Source of the DNA: UMGS1696 sp964623635
GTDB lineage: Bacteria; Bacillota; Clostridia; Oscillospirales; CAG-272
Assembly (NCBI GenBank): GCA_964623635.1
Contig: CAZUUA010000001.1
Span: 1-64,000, forward strand
Length of the DNA: 64,000 nt
Direction of reading: 5' to 3'
Position numbers and translations under genes: made by a program. Each line of letters starts with the position of its first letter. The first letter of the stretch is position 1. Under the pieces are notes generated by a model. That model was given only the letters and a program-made list of their open reading frames with translations. It ran no database searches and was not told the origin of the DNA. Of this stretch, positions 7,693 through 16,975 are shown piece by piece.

Positions 7693-10059
7693 TTATGTCA
7701 AACGTGCAAATTGTCGTTCGATAGAGGTTTTCTTGATCTCAAAAGCTACAGGTCTGCCGTGGGGACAGGTGCGGATGACGGAGGCGCCTTCCTTTTCCGG
7801 TTTCACCAGCAGCCGGTCGCAGAGCCATTCCAAATGCACTCTGTCGTATACCCGTCCCCCTTTGATGGCAGCTTTGCAGGAGGCCTGCCAGAGCCGGGTC
7901 TCAAAATAGGCAGCAGAAGCGGACTCTACGGTAGCGGTCGCATCGGCCAGCCGGGTCACCAGATCGGTGAACAGGGCAGTGCCTTCGGGAATGGTCAAGG
8001 CATCGGGGATCTGGGTCAGCCGGATGGTAGCGGTGGACAGGGTCGCCGGTTCGCTTTCCCACCGGAACCCGATGGCGTGGAGACTGTCCTTGTATTCGGT
8101 CAGCATATCCGCTTCGGATTGGAGCAGGGTCAGTGGATACGGCGAGAGCAGCATTTGTCCGGTGTGGCCGCTGTCGTGGAGCCGTTGACACAGCTCGTCG
8201 AAAATGATCCGTTCATGGGCAGCGTGCTTGTCGATGAGCAGCAGCCGGTCTGTCAATTGTACGAGAATGTAGGTGTTGAACGCTTCGCCCAGGATCAGGT
8301 ATTCCGGCGGATCCGGTGCGACAGGTTCGATCGACGCATCTATTGCAGTTGCCGAAGCTACAGCAGCTTCTTCGATGGGAATACCGCCGACGGGAATGCC
8401 GTCCTGGTTCTGAGGCACGTCCTCTGGTGCAAATGGTGGCGTGTCCGGTCCCAGTACGCAGTCCGGTCCCAGTACGCAGTCCGGTCCCAGTACGCAGTCC
8501 GGTTCCGGTACGCTGTCCGGTTCCAGTACGCTGTCCGGTTCCAGTACGCTGTCCGGTTCCAGTACGCTGTCCGGTTCCAGTACGCAGTCTGGTCCCGGTA
8601 CGCTGTCCGGTTCTGCCACAAGCGGTGGTTCGTCTTCCATGGGGATCGGTGGAACGGGCATTTCCGGCGGCGGCTGGGGCACGTCCTCCTCCGGTACCGA
8701 TGCAGTCGTTTCTGTGGACGTCATTCCTATGGAAACCATTCCAACAGAATGGAGCATATCTCGCCAGTGCTGACGATCGGTTTTCATCGTGGACTTTTGT
8801 GTTTCCGATACTTGTGCCGGTTCCGGTGCAGGTGTCGGGGGTACATCCGGTTTGTTCTCACGCATGGAGAGCTGCCTTGGCTTTTCCCGTGGGGCATCGA
8901 CGGGTACAAAAGCGTTCATGAGCCGCCGGGCTTCGTCACCTCCGACCCAGAAGCTATTCTTGTCCGTTTTCTTGGGTGCGCCGGTGAAGGGCACATTGGG
9001 TGTGGCGTTCCGGCTTTTGTCGGCTATAGGAAGCTGCTCTGCCGGGGTCACGGTCAGCTCCGGTCGGCTGGCAGAGGCTTCCAGTGCATTTTGCACCGCA
9101 TAATACACCGCATCGAACACCAGCTTTTCGTTGGTGAACTTCACTTCCAGCTTGGTGGGATGCACGTTCACGTCCACGGCGCCGGGTGCGATACCGATGT
9201 TGAGTACACAGATGGGGAATTTGTCGTGGGGAATTTTGGAGGAATAGGCCTGTTCCACGGCAGCGTTGGCGGTGCGGCTTTTCACATATCGGCCATTGAT
9301 GAAGAAATTTTCTAAGTTTCGGTTGGGACGAAAGAGATCGGGCTCCGACACGTAGCCATAGACCCGGATGCCGTTTTCCGTCCGATCTGTCCACAGGGAA
9401 CGTTTGGCGATCTCCCGGCCAAACAGGGCATACAGCACGCCGGACAGGTCGCCGTTGCCGGTGGTGCGGAATTTCACCTCGCCATCGGAGATGTATTTCA
9501 GTGCGATCTCCGGGTGCGACAGGGCAATTTTTTCTACAACTGTAGCACAGGCAATGGCTTCGGTGGCGTCTTTTTTGAGGAATTTGCGCCGGGCAGGGAC
9601 GTTGTAGAATAGGTCTTCCACCACGATGGTGGTACCGTTGGGGCAGCCGGCTTCGGTGTGGGAAACGATCTCACCGCCGTGGCATTCCAGCAGCGCACCG
9701 ATCTCGTTTTCCGACTGCTTGGAGAGAAGACGCACCCGGGAGACGGAGGAGATGGCAGCCAATGCTTCGCCTCGGAAGCCCAGGGTTGCGATACCGTCCA
9801 GATCGGCTGCCGTGCGGATCTTGCTGGTGGCGTGTCGCTGCAGAGCCACGGGCAGATCCTCCGGCGCCATACCGCAGCCATTGTCGGTGACACGCATGAA
9901 CCGTACGCCACCGTTCTGGATCTCCACGGTCACCTGATCAGCACCGGCATCGATGGCATTTTCCAAAAGCTCTTTGATGACAGAAGAAGGCCGATCCACC
10001 ACTTCCCCGGCAGCGATCAGGTTCGCCACGGCAAAGGGCAGCACATGAATATTGGGCAT
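7693..10059 (-). CDS. mutL: DNA mismatch repair protein MutL
   Basis: 788 residues; the usual Clostridia length is about 620-700, and the excess is in the linker. The N-terminal GHKL ATPase shows AAGEVVDRPSSVIKELLENA, DNGCGM and GFRGEAL. The transducer domain extends to about residue 335. The linker (about 340-590) is Pro/Glu/Asp-rich and contains an 18-bp tandem repeat encoding PDxVLx. The C-terminal dimerisation and nicking-endonuclease domain has DKHAAHERIIFDE, ACKAAIKGG and CPHGRP, so the metal site of MutH-less bacteria is present, although the last Glu of DQHA(x)2E(x)4E is Asp here. It lies 44 bp downstream of mutS with AGGAGG 8 nt before the ATG. Confidence 0.96.
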   Translation of the reverse strand: MPNIHVLPFAVANLIAAGEVVDRPSSVIKELLENAIDAGADQVTVEIQNGGVRFMRVTDNGCGMAPEDLPVALQRHATSKIRTAADLDGIATLGFRGEALAAISSVSRVRLLSKQSENEIGALLECHGGEIVSHTEAGCPNGTTIVVEDLFYNVPARRKFLKKDATEAIACATVVEKIALSHPEIALKYISDGEVKFRTTGNGDLSGVLYALFGREIAKRSLWTDRTENGIRVYGYVSEPDLFRPNRNLENFFINGRYVKSRTANAAVEQAYSSKIPHDKFPICVLNIGIAPGAVDVNVHPTKLEVKFTNEKLVFDAVYYAVQNALEASASRPELTVTPAEQLPIADKSRNATPNVPFTGAPKKTDKNSFWVGGDEARRLMNAFVPVDAPREKPRQLSMRENKPDVPPTPAPEPAQVSETQKSTMKTDRQHWRDMLHSVGMVSIGMTSTETTASVPEEDVPQPPPEMPVPPIPMEDEPPLVAEPDSVPGPDCVLEPDSVLEPDSVLEPDSVLEPDSVPEPDCVLGPDCVLGPDCVLGPDTPPFAPEDVPQNQDGIPVGGIPIEEAAVASATAIDASIEPVAPDPPEYLILGEAFNTYILVQLTDRLLLIDKHAAHERIIFDELCQRLHDSGHTGQMLLSPYPLTLLQSEADMLTEYKDSLHAIGFRWESEPATLSTATIRLTQIPDALTIPEGTALFTDLVTRLADATATVESASAAYFETRLWQASCKAAIKGGRVYDRVHLEWLCDRLLVKPEKEGASVIRTCPHGRPVAFEIKKTSIERQFARLT
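8443..8604. repeat. Nine 18-bp tandem repeats inside mutL
   Basis: Units of GTCCGGTYCCRGTACGCW run from 8443 to 8604, with part of a tenth. On the coding strand each unit encodes six residues of the type PDSVLE or PDCVLG. The unit length keeps the frame, so copy number can vary without breaking mutL. Two unit subtypes (GP and EP) are clustered rather than mixed, which points to recent duplication. Confidence 0.95.
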
Positions 10060-10103
10060 ATCGTGATCCTCCTTTCACGTTGTGTTTTGTGGCGGTTGCC
10101 CAC

Positions 10104-12689
10104 TCACAACAGCTTCTTCCACTCGTACAGCAGGTTCAGCGCTTCGATGGGGGTCAGCGTGTTTACATCCGTTTTCTGCAGCTTTTCTTTGATGGAGTCT
10201 GCAGCCAGGTCCGCAAAGCTCAGGGTCTCCTCTGTGTAGGTCGGCACTTTTTGCTTGCGACTTTGTTTTTCCGTGACCTTGCCGTCCGCTTCCAGTTCCT
10301 TTAGGATCTCCTTGGCACGGCGTGTCACGTCTCCCGGTACACCAGCCAGCCGGGCTACCTCAATGCCGTAGCTGTCGTCTGTGGGTCCCTTTACGATCTT
10401 GCGCAAAAATGTGATGTCTTCACCCTTTTTCTTTGCCACTACGTGGTAGTTCACAAAGCCCGGCAGTGTGCCTTCCAGTGCGGTCAACTCATGGTAGTGG
10501 GTGGCGAACATGGTCTTGGCACCGATCTTTTTGCCAGCCGTATATTCCGCTACCGCACGGGCGATGCTCATGCCGTCATAGGTGCTGGTGCCACGACCGA
10601 TCTCGTCGTAGATGATAAAGGAACGGCGTGTGGCATTGTTCAGAATGTGCGCCACTTCCTTCATTTCCAGCATAAACGTGGACTGCCCCGATGCCAGGTC
10701 GTCCGATGCACCCACACGGGTGAACAGCTTGTCCACGATCCCGATGTGCGCTTCCTTGGCAGGCACAAAGGATCCGATCTGGGCCAGCAGGACGATCAGG
10801 GCCGTCTGCCGCATATAAGTGGATTTGCCGGCCATATTGGGTCCCGTGATCAGCATGAGCCGATTGTCCCCGGTGTCCAGCAGTGCATCGTTGGGCACAA
10901 AATACGCATCCGGTACGAACTGCTCCACCACCGGGTGACGGCCTTCCACGATCCGGATCTCGTCGCTGTAGTCCACGGTGGGACACACATATTGGTTCTG
11001 CACCGCCGCTTCTGCCAAGGATACGTACACGTCCAATCGAGCCAGCGCATCGGCAGTCTGTCGGATCCGTCCGGCCTCGGCACCTACGGTATCCCGCAGG
11101 GCTACGAACAGCTCATATTCCAGATTTTTCAGTTTGTCCTCGGCACCCAGGATCGTGGCTTCCATATCCTTCAGGGCATCGGTGATGTATCGTTCTTTGT
11201 CGGACAGGGTCTGCTTCCGGACATAGCCATCCGGCACCTGGTCGGCGGCAGAACGTGGCACCTCGATGTAGTAGCCAAAGACCCGGTTGTAGCCGATCTT
11301 CAGGTTCTTGATCCCCAGCTTGTCTCGCTCTGCCTGCTCCGTATCCTTGATCCAGTCCTTGCCGTTGGTCATGATGTACCGCAGCTTGTCTACGTCTGCG
11401 TTGTAGCCGTCCTTGATCAGACCACCTTCCCGGATCACAAACGGCGGCGTCTCCACCAGTGCCGCATCGATCTGGTCGCAAATTTCTTCCAGCGGATCCA
11501 GATCCTGGTAAATGGCAGAAAGCTCACCGGTGGTGATGTCGGAGAGCAGCTCCCGAAGTGTGGGCAGTACGGTCAGGGTCTGGCAGATGGCACGGAGATC
11601 CTTACCACCGGCGGTGCCGTAGGTGACCTTGGTGATGAGTCGTTCCAGATCCAGCACCGAACGTAGTGCTTCCCGAACGTCCTCACGCAGCATGAAATTG
11701 TCGGCCAGCATTTCCACAGCCTGCTGTCGGGCCAGGATCTGCGGCGCATTGGTCAGAGGATGTTCCAGCCGAAACCGCAGCATCCGGGCACCCATGCTGG
11801 TCTCGGTCTTGTCCAGTGCCCACAGCAGGGAGCCTTTTTTGTCCTTGGTCAGCATGGTCTCACACAGCTCTAAGTTTCGGCGTGTGGCGATGTCCATTTC
11901 CAGAAATTGGCTGGCATCGTAAAAGTGCAGGGTGCGCAGATAGGAAATGTCCTGCATCTGGGTCTCTTCGATGTACCGCAGTGCCGCACCCACAGCGATC
12001 TGTGCAGAGCGTGGTTTACCTTCGATGGCATCGGCGCCGTATTGCTTTTCCGTTCGGGCAAGGGCTTCGTCCTCTGTGAAATACCGTGGTACCCCTTCGG
12101 AGACCAGCAGTCCCGTCCGCTCCTTACAGAAGGCAGCAAGCTTGGGCAGGGAACGCAGCGGCAGGTTCACCAGCATCTCGTGGGGACCATAGGTGGACAG
12201 CTCACCCAAAATGGCATCCTCGGCACCGTCAGCCGGAAAGGACGTGGCGCACACATAGGCCGTGGTGATGTCGGCAAAGCAGATCCCAATGGCACTGCCG
12301 TCGGCGTATAGGGTCGCCAGATAGTTGTTTGCCTTGTCGTTGAGCAGATCGGTCTCGATGAGGGTACCGGGCGTGATGATCCGGGTGACCTCTCGCTTTA
12401 CCAGATTCTTGGCGGTCTTGGGATCCTCTACCTGCTCACAAATGGCGACCTTGTAGCCCTTTTCGATCAGGCGGCCGATGTAGGGTTCGCAGGAATGATA
12501 GGGAATGCCGCACATGGGCGCACGCTCATTTTCGCCGCAGTCCCGACCGGTCAGGGTCAGCTCCAGCTCTGTGGAGACCAGCTGGGCATCGTCAAAGAAC
12601 ATTTCATAAAAATCTCCCAGTCGGTAGAACAGGATATACCCCGGGTATTGATCCTTGACCTCGAAATACTGCTGCATCATGGGCGTCAT
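10104..12689 (-). CDS. mutS: DNA mismatch repair protein MutS
   Basis: 861 residues, full length. The N-terminal mismatch-recognition domain has GDFYEMFFDDA with the Phe-x-Glu that contacts mismatches. The connector, lever and clamp domains follow. The C-terminal ABC-type ATPase has the Walker A GPNMAGKSTYMRQ, signature region ASGQSTFMLEM, Walker B IIYDEIGRGTSTYDG and the FATHYHEL segment. It recognises mismatches and recruits MutL, encoded next. The start is supported by GAGG upstream, but nearby Met codons (residues 4-5) make the exact start uncertain by a few residues. The 176-bp gap before it suggests it may also have its own promoter. Confidence 0.97.
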   Translation of the reverse strand: MTPMMQQYFEVKDQYPGYILFYRLGDFYEMFFDDAQLVSTELELTLTGRDCGENERAPMCGIPYHSCEPYIGRLIEKGYKVAICEQVEDPKTAKNLVKREVTRIITPGTLIETDLLNDKANNYLATLYADGSAIGICFADITTAYVCATSFPADGAEDAILGELSTYGPHEMLVNLPLRSLPKLAAFCKERTGLLVSEGVPRYFTEDEALARTEKQYGADAIEGKPRSAQIAVGAALRYIEETQMQDISYLRTLHFYDASQFLEMDIATRRNLELCETMLTKDKKGSLLWALDKTETSMGARMLRFRLEHPLTNAPQILARQQAVEMLADNFMLREDVREALRSVLDLERLITKVTYGTAGGKDLRAICQTLTVLPTLRELLSDITTGELSAIYQDLDPLEEICDQIDAALVETPPFVIREGGLIKDGYNADVDKLRYIMTNGKDWIKDTEQAERDKLGIKNLKIGYNRVFGYYIEVPRSAADQVPDGYVRKQTLSDKERYITDALKDMEATILGAEDKLKNLEYELFVALRDTVGAEAGRIRQTADALARLDVYVSLAEAAVQNQYVCPTVDYSDEIRIVEGRHPVVEQFVPDAYFVPNDALLDTGDNRLMLITGPNMAGKSTYMRQTALIVLLAQIGSFVPAKEAHIGIVDKLFTRVGASDDLASGQSTFMLEMKEVAHILNNATRRSFIIYDEIGRGTSTYDGMSIARAVAEYTAGKKIGAKTMFATHYHELTALEGTLPGFVNYHVVAKKKGEDITFLRKIVKGPTDDSYGIEVARLAGVPGDVTRRAKEILKELEADGKVTEKQSRKQKVPTYTEETLSFADLAADSIKEKLQKTDVNTLTPIEALNLLYEWKKLL

Positions 12690-12773
12690 GAAGGGTAAAC
12701 CTCACTTTACAAAAGAATTAAGGTAATACTGATCCAAGTGAATCACAAAAAGGGATCATCTGCATTCCCGGAA

Positions 12774-12812
12774 GGAGAAATCATTTCTCCCCTGGGGAAC
12801 ACAGATGTGTTC
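12774..12812. repeat. Two adjacent short palindromes upstream of mutS
   Basis: GGAGAAAT-C-ATTTCTCC (12774-12790) and GAACACA-GA-TGTGTTC (12797-12812) are perfect dyads in the gap between the YlbF-family gene and mutS. They could be operators or mRNA hairpins; the T content after them on the minus strand is poor for termination. Confidence 0.45.
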
Positions 12813-12865
12813 GGAAAATCGGAACCACGGCACGACCAGGTGCGCATGGTATATAAATCTTCTTA

Positions 12866-13294
12866 TTAATGGTGATGACCGCAGTCGCTGCCGCAGGAGG
12901 AGCAGTCGTGGCTGCAGGGTCTCTGGCCGGTGATCACGAACTGCAATTCGGCGTACACTTCGTTGGTCAGGGCATCAAAGGCTTCCTTGGCTTCCACGTA
13001 GGCGTTGTATACCGGATGACCGGTGATCTGGTCGTACAGCGCATCGATCCGGTTCTGGATGGCGTCCCGCATATCTTCGCTGGCTTCGTCGGCTGCTTCG
13101 CCACCCGTCTTACCGTACAGATCGGCCAGCAGGTTCTGCTGGGTGTTGTATTCGGCGATCAGGCTGTTCAGCTCTTCGCTGTGTTCGTAGTCGGCAATGG
13201 CAGTCTGGATGGCAGCGTTGCGGCTGTCGGCTTTCAGCAGCTCACCCAGTGCGGCAATGGCTTCCTTCATAGCAGGGGTCAGAATTTCTTCCAT
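12866..13294 (-). CDS. YlbF/YmcA (RicA/RicF) family protein with Cys/His tail
   Basis: 142 residues, almost all helical, with AGGAG before the ATG. The YlbF/YmcA fold is suggested by the alpha-helical body and the IQTAIADYEHSEELN and ITGHPVYNAYVEA segments. In Bacillus subtilis YmcA, YlbF and YaaT form a complex that holds Fe-S clusters and directs RNase Y mRNA maturation. The same neighbour order exists there: miaB (ymcB), ymcA, then mutSL. This copy ends in a Cys/His-rich tail, CSHDCSSCGSDCGHHH, which should bind metal or a cluster. Whether it is the RicA or RicF equivalent cannot be settled from sequence alone, and only one family member is in this window. Confidence 0.8.
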   Translation of the reverse strand: MEEILTPAMKEAIAALGELLKADSRNAAIQTAIADYEHSEELNSLIAEYNTQQNLLADLYGKTGGEAADEASEDMRDAIQNRIDALYDQITGHPVYNAYVEAKEAFDALTNEVYAELQFVITGQRPCSHDCSSCGSDCGHHH

Positions 13295-13345
13295 GGTATT
13301 GTTCTCCTATGTATAAAAATATTTTTTAACAAAATTTGTGTTATA

Positions 13346-14836
13346 TCAGACACGCTTTCCTTCCAGGGTAAAGGGCGTGACCTTGTCGATGTGTACGTCT
13401 ACGAACCGGCCGATCAGCGCTTTGTCGCCGGGGAAGTGAACCGGACGCACCGGGTCTCCTCTGCCGGTCAGCATGGTCTCATCGGTCTTGCTGACGTCTT
13501 CTACCAGTACCCGCAGTGTGCGACCTAAGAACCGTTCGTTGCGCCGTGTGGAGATCTCGTTTTGCAGTGCCAGCAGCCGTTCAAACCGGGCCGTGGACAC
13601 CTCGTGTGGGATCTGGTCGGGCATCTCGGCGGCAGGGGTACCGGGACGTGGCGAATAGATAAAGGAAAAGATCATGTCGTATTCCACATACCGGAGCATA
13701 TCCAGCGTGGCTTCAAAATCCTCTTCCGTTTCGCCGGGGAACCCAACGATGATGTCGGAGGTCAGGCTGATGTCCGGCACGGCTGCCTTCAGCTTATCGA
13801 TGATGGAGCGGTAGTGGGCAGCGGTGTATTTCCGGTTCATCCGGCGCAGCACAGGGTCAGACCCGGACTGCACCGGCAGATGGAAGTGTCGCACCACTTT
13901 GGGACATTCCGCAATGGCTGTGATCAGCCGGTCGGATACGTCCTTGGGATGGGAGGTCATGAACCGCAGCCGGAAGTCCCCGTCCAGTGCACAGACTTCT
14001 CTGACCACCGTCGAAAAATCGACTGTCGAAAAATCAATGTTGTCGGAAACGGTCGGGTTTTCCACAGGATCCGTATTCTGCGGATACAGGTCTTTGCCGT
14101 AGGAGTTCACGTTTTGCCCCAGCAGGGTGATGTCGTGGGCGCCGTCGGCGATGAGCATTTTTGCCTCGTCCAGAATATCTTCGATCCGGCGGCTCCGCTC
14201 CCGGCCACGGACATAGGGCACGATGCAGTAGGAACAGAAGTTGTTGCAGCCGTACATGATGGACAGCCATGCCATATGCTTGGTGGTGCGATCCAGCGGC
14301 AGACCCTCGGCGATCTCGTAGCTTTCGCTGTGCAGAAATTGCCGCTTGCCACCCCGGAGTGCCTCCAAAACCAACGTGGGCAGACGATGGAGTGCGCCGG
14401 TGTCAAAGGTGAAGGTCACGTAGGGGTAGCTGTTTTTCAGCTTGTCGGCCCGGTGCTTCTGGGTCACCATACAACCACCGATGCCCACCAAAAGCGTCGG
14501 CTTCAGCTCACGCAGGTGCTTGCAGGAACCAATGATGGACAGGGCTTTTTTCTCGGCGTGCTCCCGGATGGCACAGGTGTTGACCAGGATCAGATCCGCT
14601 TCCTCCATGGTGTCTACCCGTCTGTAGCCCATGGCCACGCAAAGACCACCCATGCGTTCACTGTCCGCTTCGTTCTGCTGACAGCCAAAGGTCAAAATGT
14701 AGTAACCGGGTGCGCTTTCTCCCACTTGGCCGATGCCGGCAAAATGGAGCCGCACGGACTCTGCCGCCGTCAGCTGTTCCCGGATCCCATCGGGTGCGAG
14801 AAAGGCACCGACTTTTGTTTCGTTTTGTGTATCCAT
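13346..14836 (-). CDS. miaB: tRNA-2-methylthio-N6-dimethylallyladenosine synthase MiaB
   Basis: 496 residues, a radical SAM methylthiotransferase that adds ms2 to i6A37 of tRNA. An N-terminal UPF0004 domain starts at about residue 43 (ILTFGCQQNEADSERMGG) with three cluster cysteines, including VNTCAIREHAE and GGCM. The radical SAM CxxxCxxC is seen in GCNNFCSYCIVPYVRG. The C-terminal TRAM domain ends the protein. It lies 51 bp upstream of the YlbF-family gene and 53 bp downstream of apbE. The ribosome site is weak (GAGAA), and a possible promoter lies in the gap before it. The first 40 residues are an extension beyond the conserved part. Confidence 0.96.
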   Translation of the reverse strand: MDTQNETKVGAFLAPDGIREQLTAAESVRLHFAGIGQVGESAPGYYILTFGCQQNEADSERMGGLCVAMGYRRVDTMEEADLILVNTCAIREHAEKKALSIIGSCKHLRELKPTLLVGIGGCMVTQKHRADKLKNSYPYVTFTFDTGALHRLPTLVLEALRGGKRQFLHSESYEIAEGLPLDRTTKHMAWLSIMYGCNNFCSYCIVPYVRGRERSRRIEDILDEAKMLIADGAHDITLLGQNVNSYGKDLYPQNTDPVENPTVSDNIDFSTVDFSTVVREVCALDGDFRLRFMTSHPKDVSDRLITAIAECPKVVRHFHLPVQSGSDPVLRRMNRKYTAAHYRSIIDKLKAAVPDISLTSDIIVGFPGETEEDFEATLDMLRYVEYDMIFSFIYSPRPGTPAAEMPDQIPHEVSTARFERLLALQNEISTRRNERFLGRTLRVLVEDVSKTDETMLTGRGDPVRPVHFPGDKALIGRFVDVHIDKVTPFTLEGKRV

Positions 14837-14855
14837 ATTGTTGTTCTCGATCTTT

Positions 14856-14884
14856 TATATAGTTTTGGTTTATATTATTTTCAA
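14856..14884 (-). promoter_or_regulatory. Possible internal promoter before miaB
   Basis: Minus-strand TTGAAA (14879-14884), 17-bp spacer, TATATA (14856-14861), in the apbE-miaB gap. The whole gap is A/T-rich, so this match is less telling. Confidence 0.4.
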
Positions 14885-14889
14885 AAGGC

Positions 14890-15975
14890 TTATTCCTGCA
14901 CGGACAGGGTGTACGCCTTTGCCGTTTTGTCAAACAGTTTCTCCATACCCGGCGTGGCGATGATCCGGTCGTCGGCCGTGATGAACAGCGCTTCAAAGGA
15001 AAGGGTGCTTGCAGCGGCTGATCGGTACAGTGCCATGCCGTCTTCGATCCCCAAGACGAACAGTGCCGTGGACAGGGCATCGGCGGCAGCACCGTTTGTG
15101 GCATAGACCACCACGCTGGACAGTCCGTTGTCTGCCGGATAGCCGGTGTCCGGGTTCAGGATGTGGTGATAGATCACGCCGTCCTGACGAAAGAATCGTT
15201 CGTAGTCCCCGGAGACGGACACAAAGCCGTTTTGAATATACAAATATCCAACGATGGAGCTGGTGTCGTGGGGATCCTTCACGCCGATCTGGAAGGGTGT
15301 GCCGTCCGGTTTTTCGCCGAATACTCCAATATTGCCGCCAAAGGAGACCAGCCCATAGTCGATGCCCATATCAGCTAGCAGCGTCACAGCAGACTGCAGC
15401 CCATAGCCCTTGCCAATCCCACCCAGATCCAACTGCAGAAGCGGATCCTCTTTGGTCACGATCCAGCTGGCGGCAGCCGAGGTGTTTGCAGTCGGACTTA
15501 TAGTCTGCTCTATCGTTACCCTTTCCCAGCCACAGTGGGTCATGGCATCGGCGATGGCAGCGTCCTTGGGCTTGGGTCCACCATGGGCCACGTTCCAGAG
15601 ATCGGTGAGCTGTCCCATGGTGGGATCATAGGTACCATCGGTCAGAGAAGCCATGGACAGTGCGGTGTGCAAAACGGAGCTAAGTGTCGTGTCCGTGGTG
15701 TGGTAGCGCTGCGGTGCCTGGTTCAGGGCATACAGTTCGCTTTCCGTATCGTGGCAGGACAGACTTTTTTCCAGCTCTGCCACCAATTTTTCAACAGATG
15801 TTGTGGCATCGTGGAGCAGGGTCTTGTCGGTGTCGGCCGGCAGACGCAGGGTGATGGCGGTATCCATGCCGGTGAACACCGTGTCGGCATACAGGGACAC
15901 CGATTCCTGACAGCCGCACAGGGTTAGTACACACAGCATCATCGCCAGCCACAGATGCCATTTTGTATAGCGCAC
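14890..15975 (-). CDS. apbE: FAD:protein FMN transferase ApbE (lipoprotein)
   Basis: 361 residues. A lipoprotein signal with LCGC near residue 20 places it outside the membrane. ApbE moves FMN from FAD onto Thr/Ser of exported redox proteins, such as RNF subunits or FMN-binding domains. Typical features are seen: FTGMDTAITLRL at the start of the mature part, DPTMGQLTDLW, LDLGGIGKGYGLQ, SFGGNIGVFG, HHILNPDTGYPA and NGAAADALSTALFVLG. It follows the Gx-type transporter gene by 15 bp and the NusG_II gene one further up; these three travel together in Firmicutes in extracytoplasmic flavin systems. The protein substrate is not encoded nearby. Confidence 0.95.
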   Translation of the reverse strand: MRYTKWHLWLAMMLCVLTLCGCQESVSLYADTVFTGMDTAITLRLPADTDKTLLHDATTSVEKLVAELEKSLSCHDTESELYALNQAPQRYHTTDTTLSSVLHTALSMASLTDGTYDPTMGQLTDLWNVAHGGPKPKDAAIADAMTHCGWERVTIEQTISPTANTSAAASWIVTKEDPLLQLDLGGIGKGYGLQSAVTLLADMGIDYGLVSFGGNIGVFGEKPDGTPFQIGVKDPHDTSSIVGYLYIQNGFVSVSGDYERFFRQDGVIYHHILNPDTGYPADNGLSSVVVYATNGAAADALSTALFVLGIEDGMALYRSAAASTLSFEALFITADDRIIATPGMEKLFDKTAKAYTLSVQE

Positions 15976-15990
15976 AGGATCGCCTCCGTT

Positions 15991-16512
15991 CTATGGACAT
16001 TTCACTTTTGGATAAAGCCGCCGGAGCAGTACGTTGCAAATGGCTCCGGTCAGCGCACCGCATAGGGTACCCATGAGCAGCAGCATACCGCCGTACACCC
16101 GAAGCAGTCCCGTGCCCCAGCCGTACAGCAGAGACGCACAAAACAGCTGTCCCAGGTTGTGAGCGGCCGCCGTCAGGATGGACACACCGATACAGCTGAG
16201 ATACTTTGTGAAAGGTATATGCAGCAGGAAAAATAAAGTGGCAAGCATACAGACTGTGCCGCAAAGGGAAAACAGCAGAGACGTACCGGAGCCAAAGAGC
16301 AATCCGGTCAGCAGCCAGCGAGCCAGTGCCACGATGACCGCATCGGACAGCGACATGGTAAGCGCACACAGCAGGATCGCCAGATGGGCCAGCCCCAGCT
16401 TGATACCGGGAATGGGCAGCGGCGGCAGCAGTGTTTCCACGAAGGACAGCATCAGTGCGGCGCAGAGATACAGGGCATCCCGTGACAGCCGGGCAACCTT
16501 TTTGTCATCCAA
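15991..16512 (-). CDS. Gx-type membrane transporter (HepS/Gx family)
   Basis: 173 residues with about five hydrophobic helices. The pattern LPIPGIKLGLAHL followed by further membrane helices is the family long annotated as 'heptaprenyl diphosphate synthase component I' and now called Gx transporter; its fold is ECF S-component-like. The substrate is unknown. It overlaps the upstream NusG_II gene by 8 bp and precedes apbE by 15 bp, so the three are one transcription unit. A role in supplying flavin or an isoprenoid/quinone-type molecule to the redox system is inference from context. Confidence 0.85.
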   Translation of the reverse strand: MDDKKVARLSRDALYLCAALMLSFVETLLPPLPIPGIKLGLAHLAILLCALTMSLSDAVIVALARWLLTGLLFGSGTSLLFSLCGTVCMLATLFFLLHIPFTKYLSCIGVSILTAAAHNLGQLFCASLLYGWGTGLLRVYGGMLLLMGTLCGALTGAICNVLLRRLYPKVKCP

Positions 16513-16966
16513 CGATAAAATCCTCCTCGTTCCCGTTTGCTGCCTGTGGAATGCGGATCACCACGCCGGCCGGTACACAGACCAGCATTTCTCCTGCACC
16601 ATCGATGGCACCGGCACTTTGGCATAGGGCATCGGGACAGGTGGTCTCTGCCACACGAACAAAGCCGTCTTCTATCGCAACGACCAGCGTATGTCCCCGG
16701 CTTTCCACGGTGTAGGTGACAGCGGTGTCCAGGGGCAACGTGGTCTCACCGCCGTCCCAGGTGATGGTACAGCTCTGTCCGGCATGACCCGACCACAGCG
16801 GCAGCCATAAAGGCAGGAGAAAGAGGGACAGTGCCAAAAACAACAGCAGCAGGAACACAAAGAGATCCCCAAAAGACGGCTGGGAGCGTATCGAGGATCG
16901 TGTCGGCAGCGGTGTCGGTGAACGTTCCGGATCAGGCTCCGGGATCCATTTACGAAAAACAAGCAT
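16505..16966 (-). CDS. NusG domain II-containing membrane-anchored protein
   Basis: About 153 residues from the ATG at 16966. A Pro/Arg-rich N-terminus is followed by one long hydrophobic helix (about 33-56) and an extracellular NusG_II-type domain ending CPDALCQSAGAIDGAG...LVCVPAGVVIRI, the family pattern with paired Cys. Such proteins sit beside Gx transporters and ApbE in Firmicutes. No Shine-Dalgarno sequence precedes the ATG, and the perfect promoter at 16976-17004 predicts an RNA start only about 3 nt before it, so the mRNA would be nearly leaderless. No later start codon precedes the membrane helix. Confidence 0.8.
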   Translation of the reverse strand: MLVFRKWIPEPDPERSPTPLPTRSSIRSQPSFGDLFVFLLLLFLALSLFLLPLWLPLWSGHAGQSCTITWDGGETTLPLDTAVTYTVESRGHTLVVAIEDGFVRVAETTCPDALCQSAGAIDGAGEMLVCVPAGVVIRIPQAANGNEEDFIVG

Positions 16967-16975
16967 ACAACATAT

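Noticed and set aside
8443..8604. CRISPR array
   Set aside because: The repeats are contiguous without spacers and lie inside the mutL coding frame.
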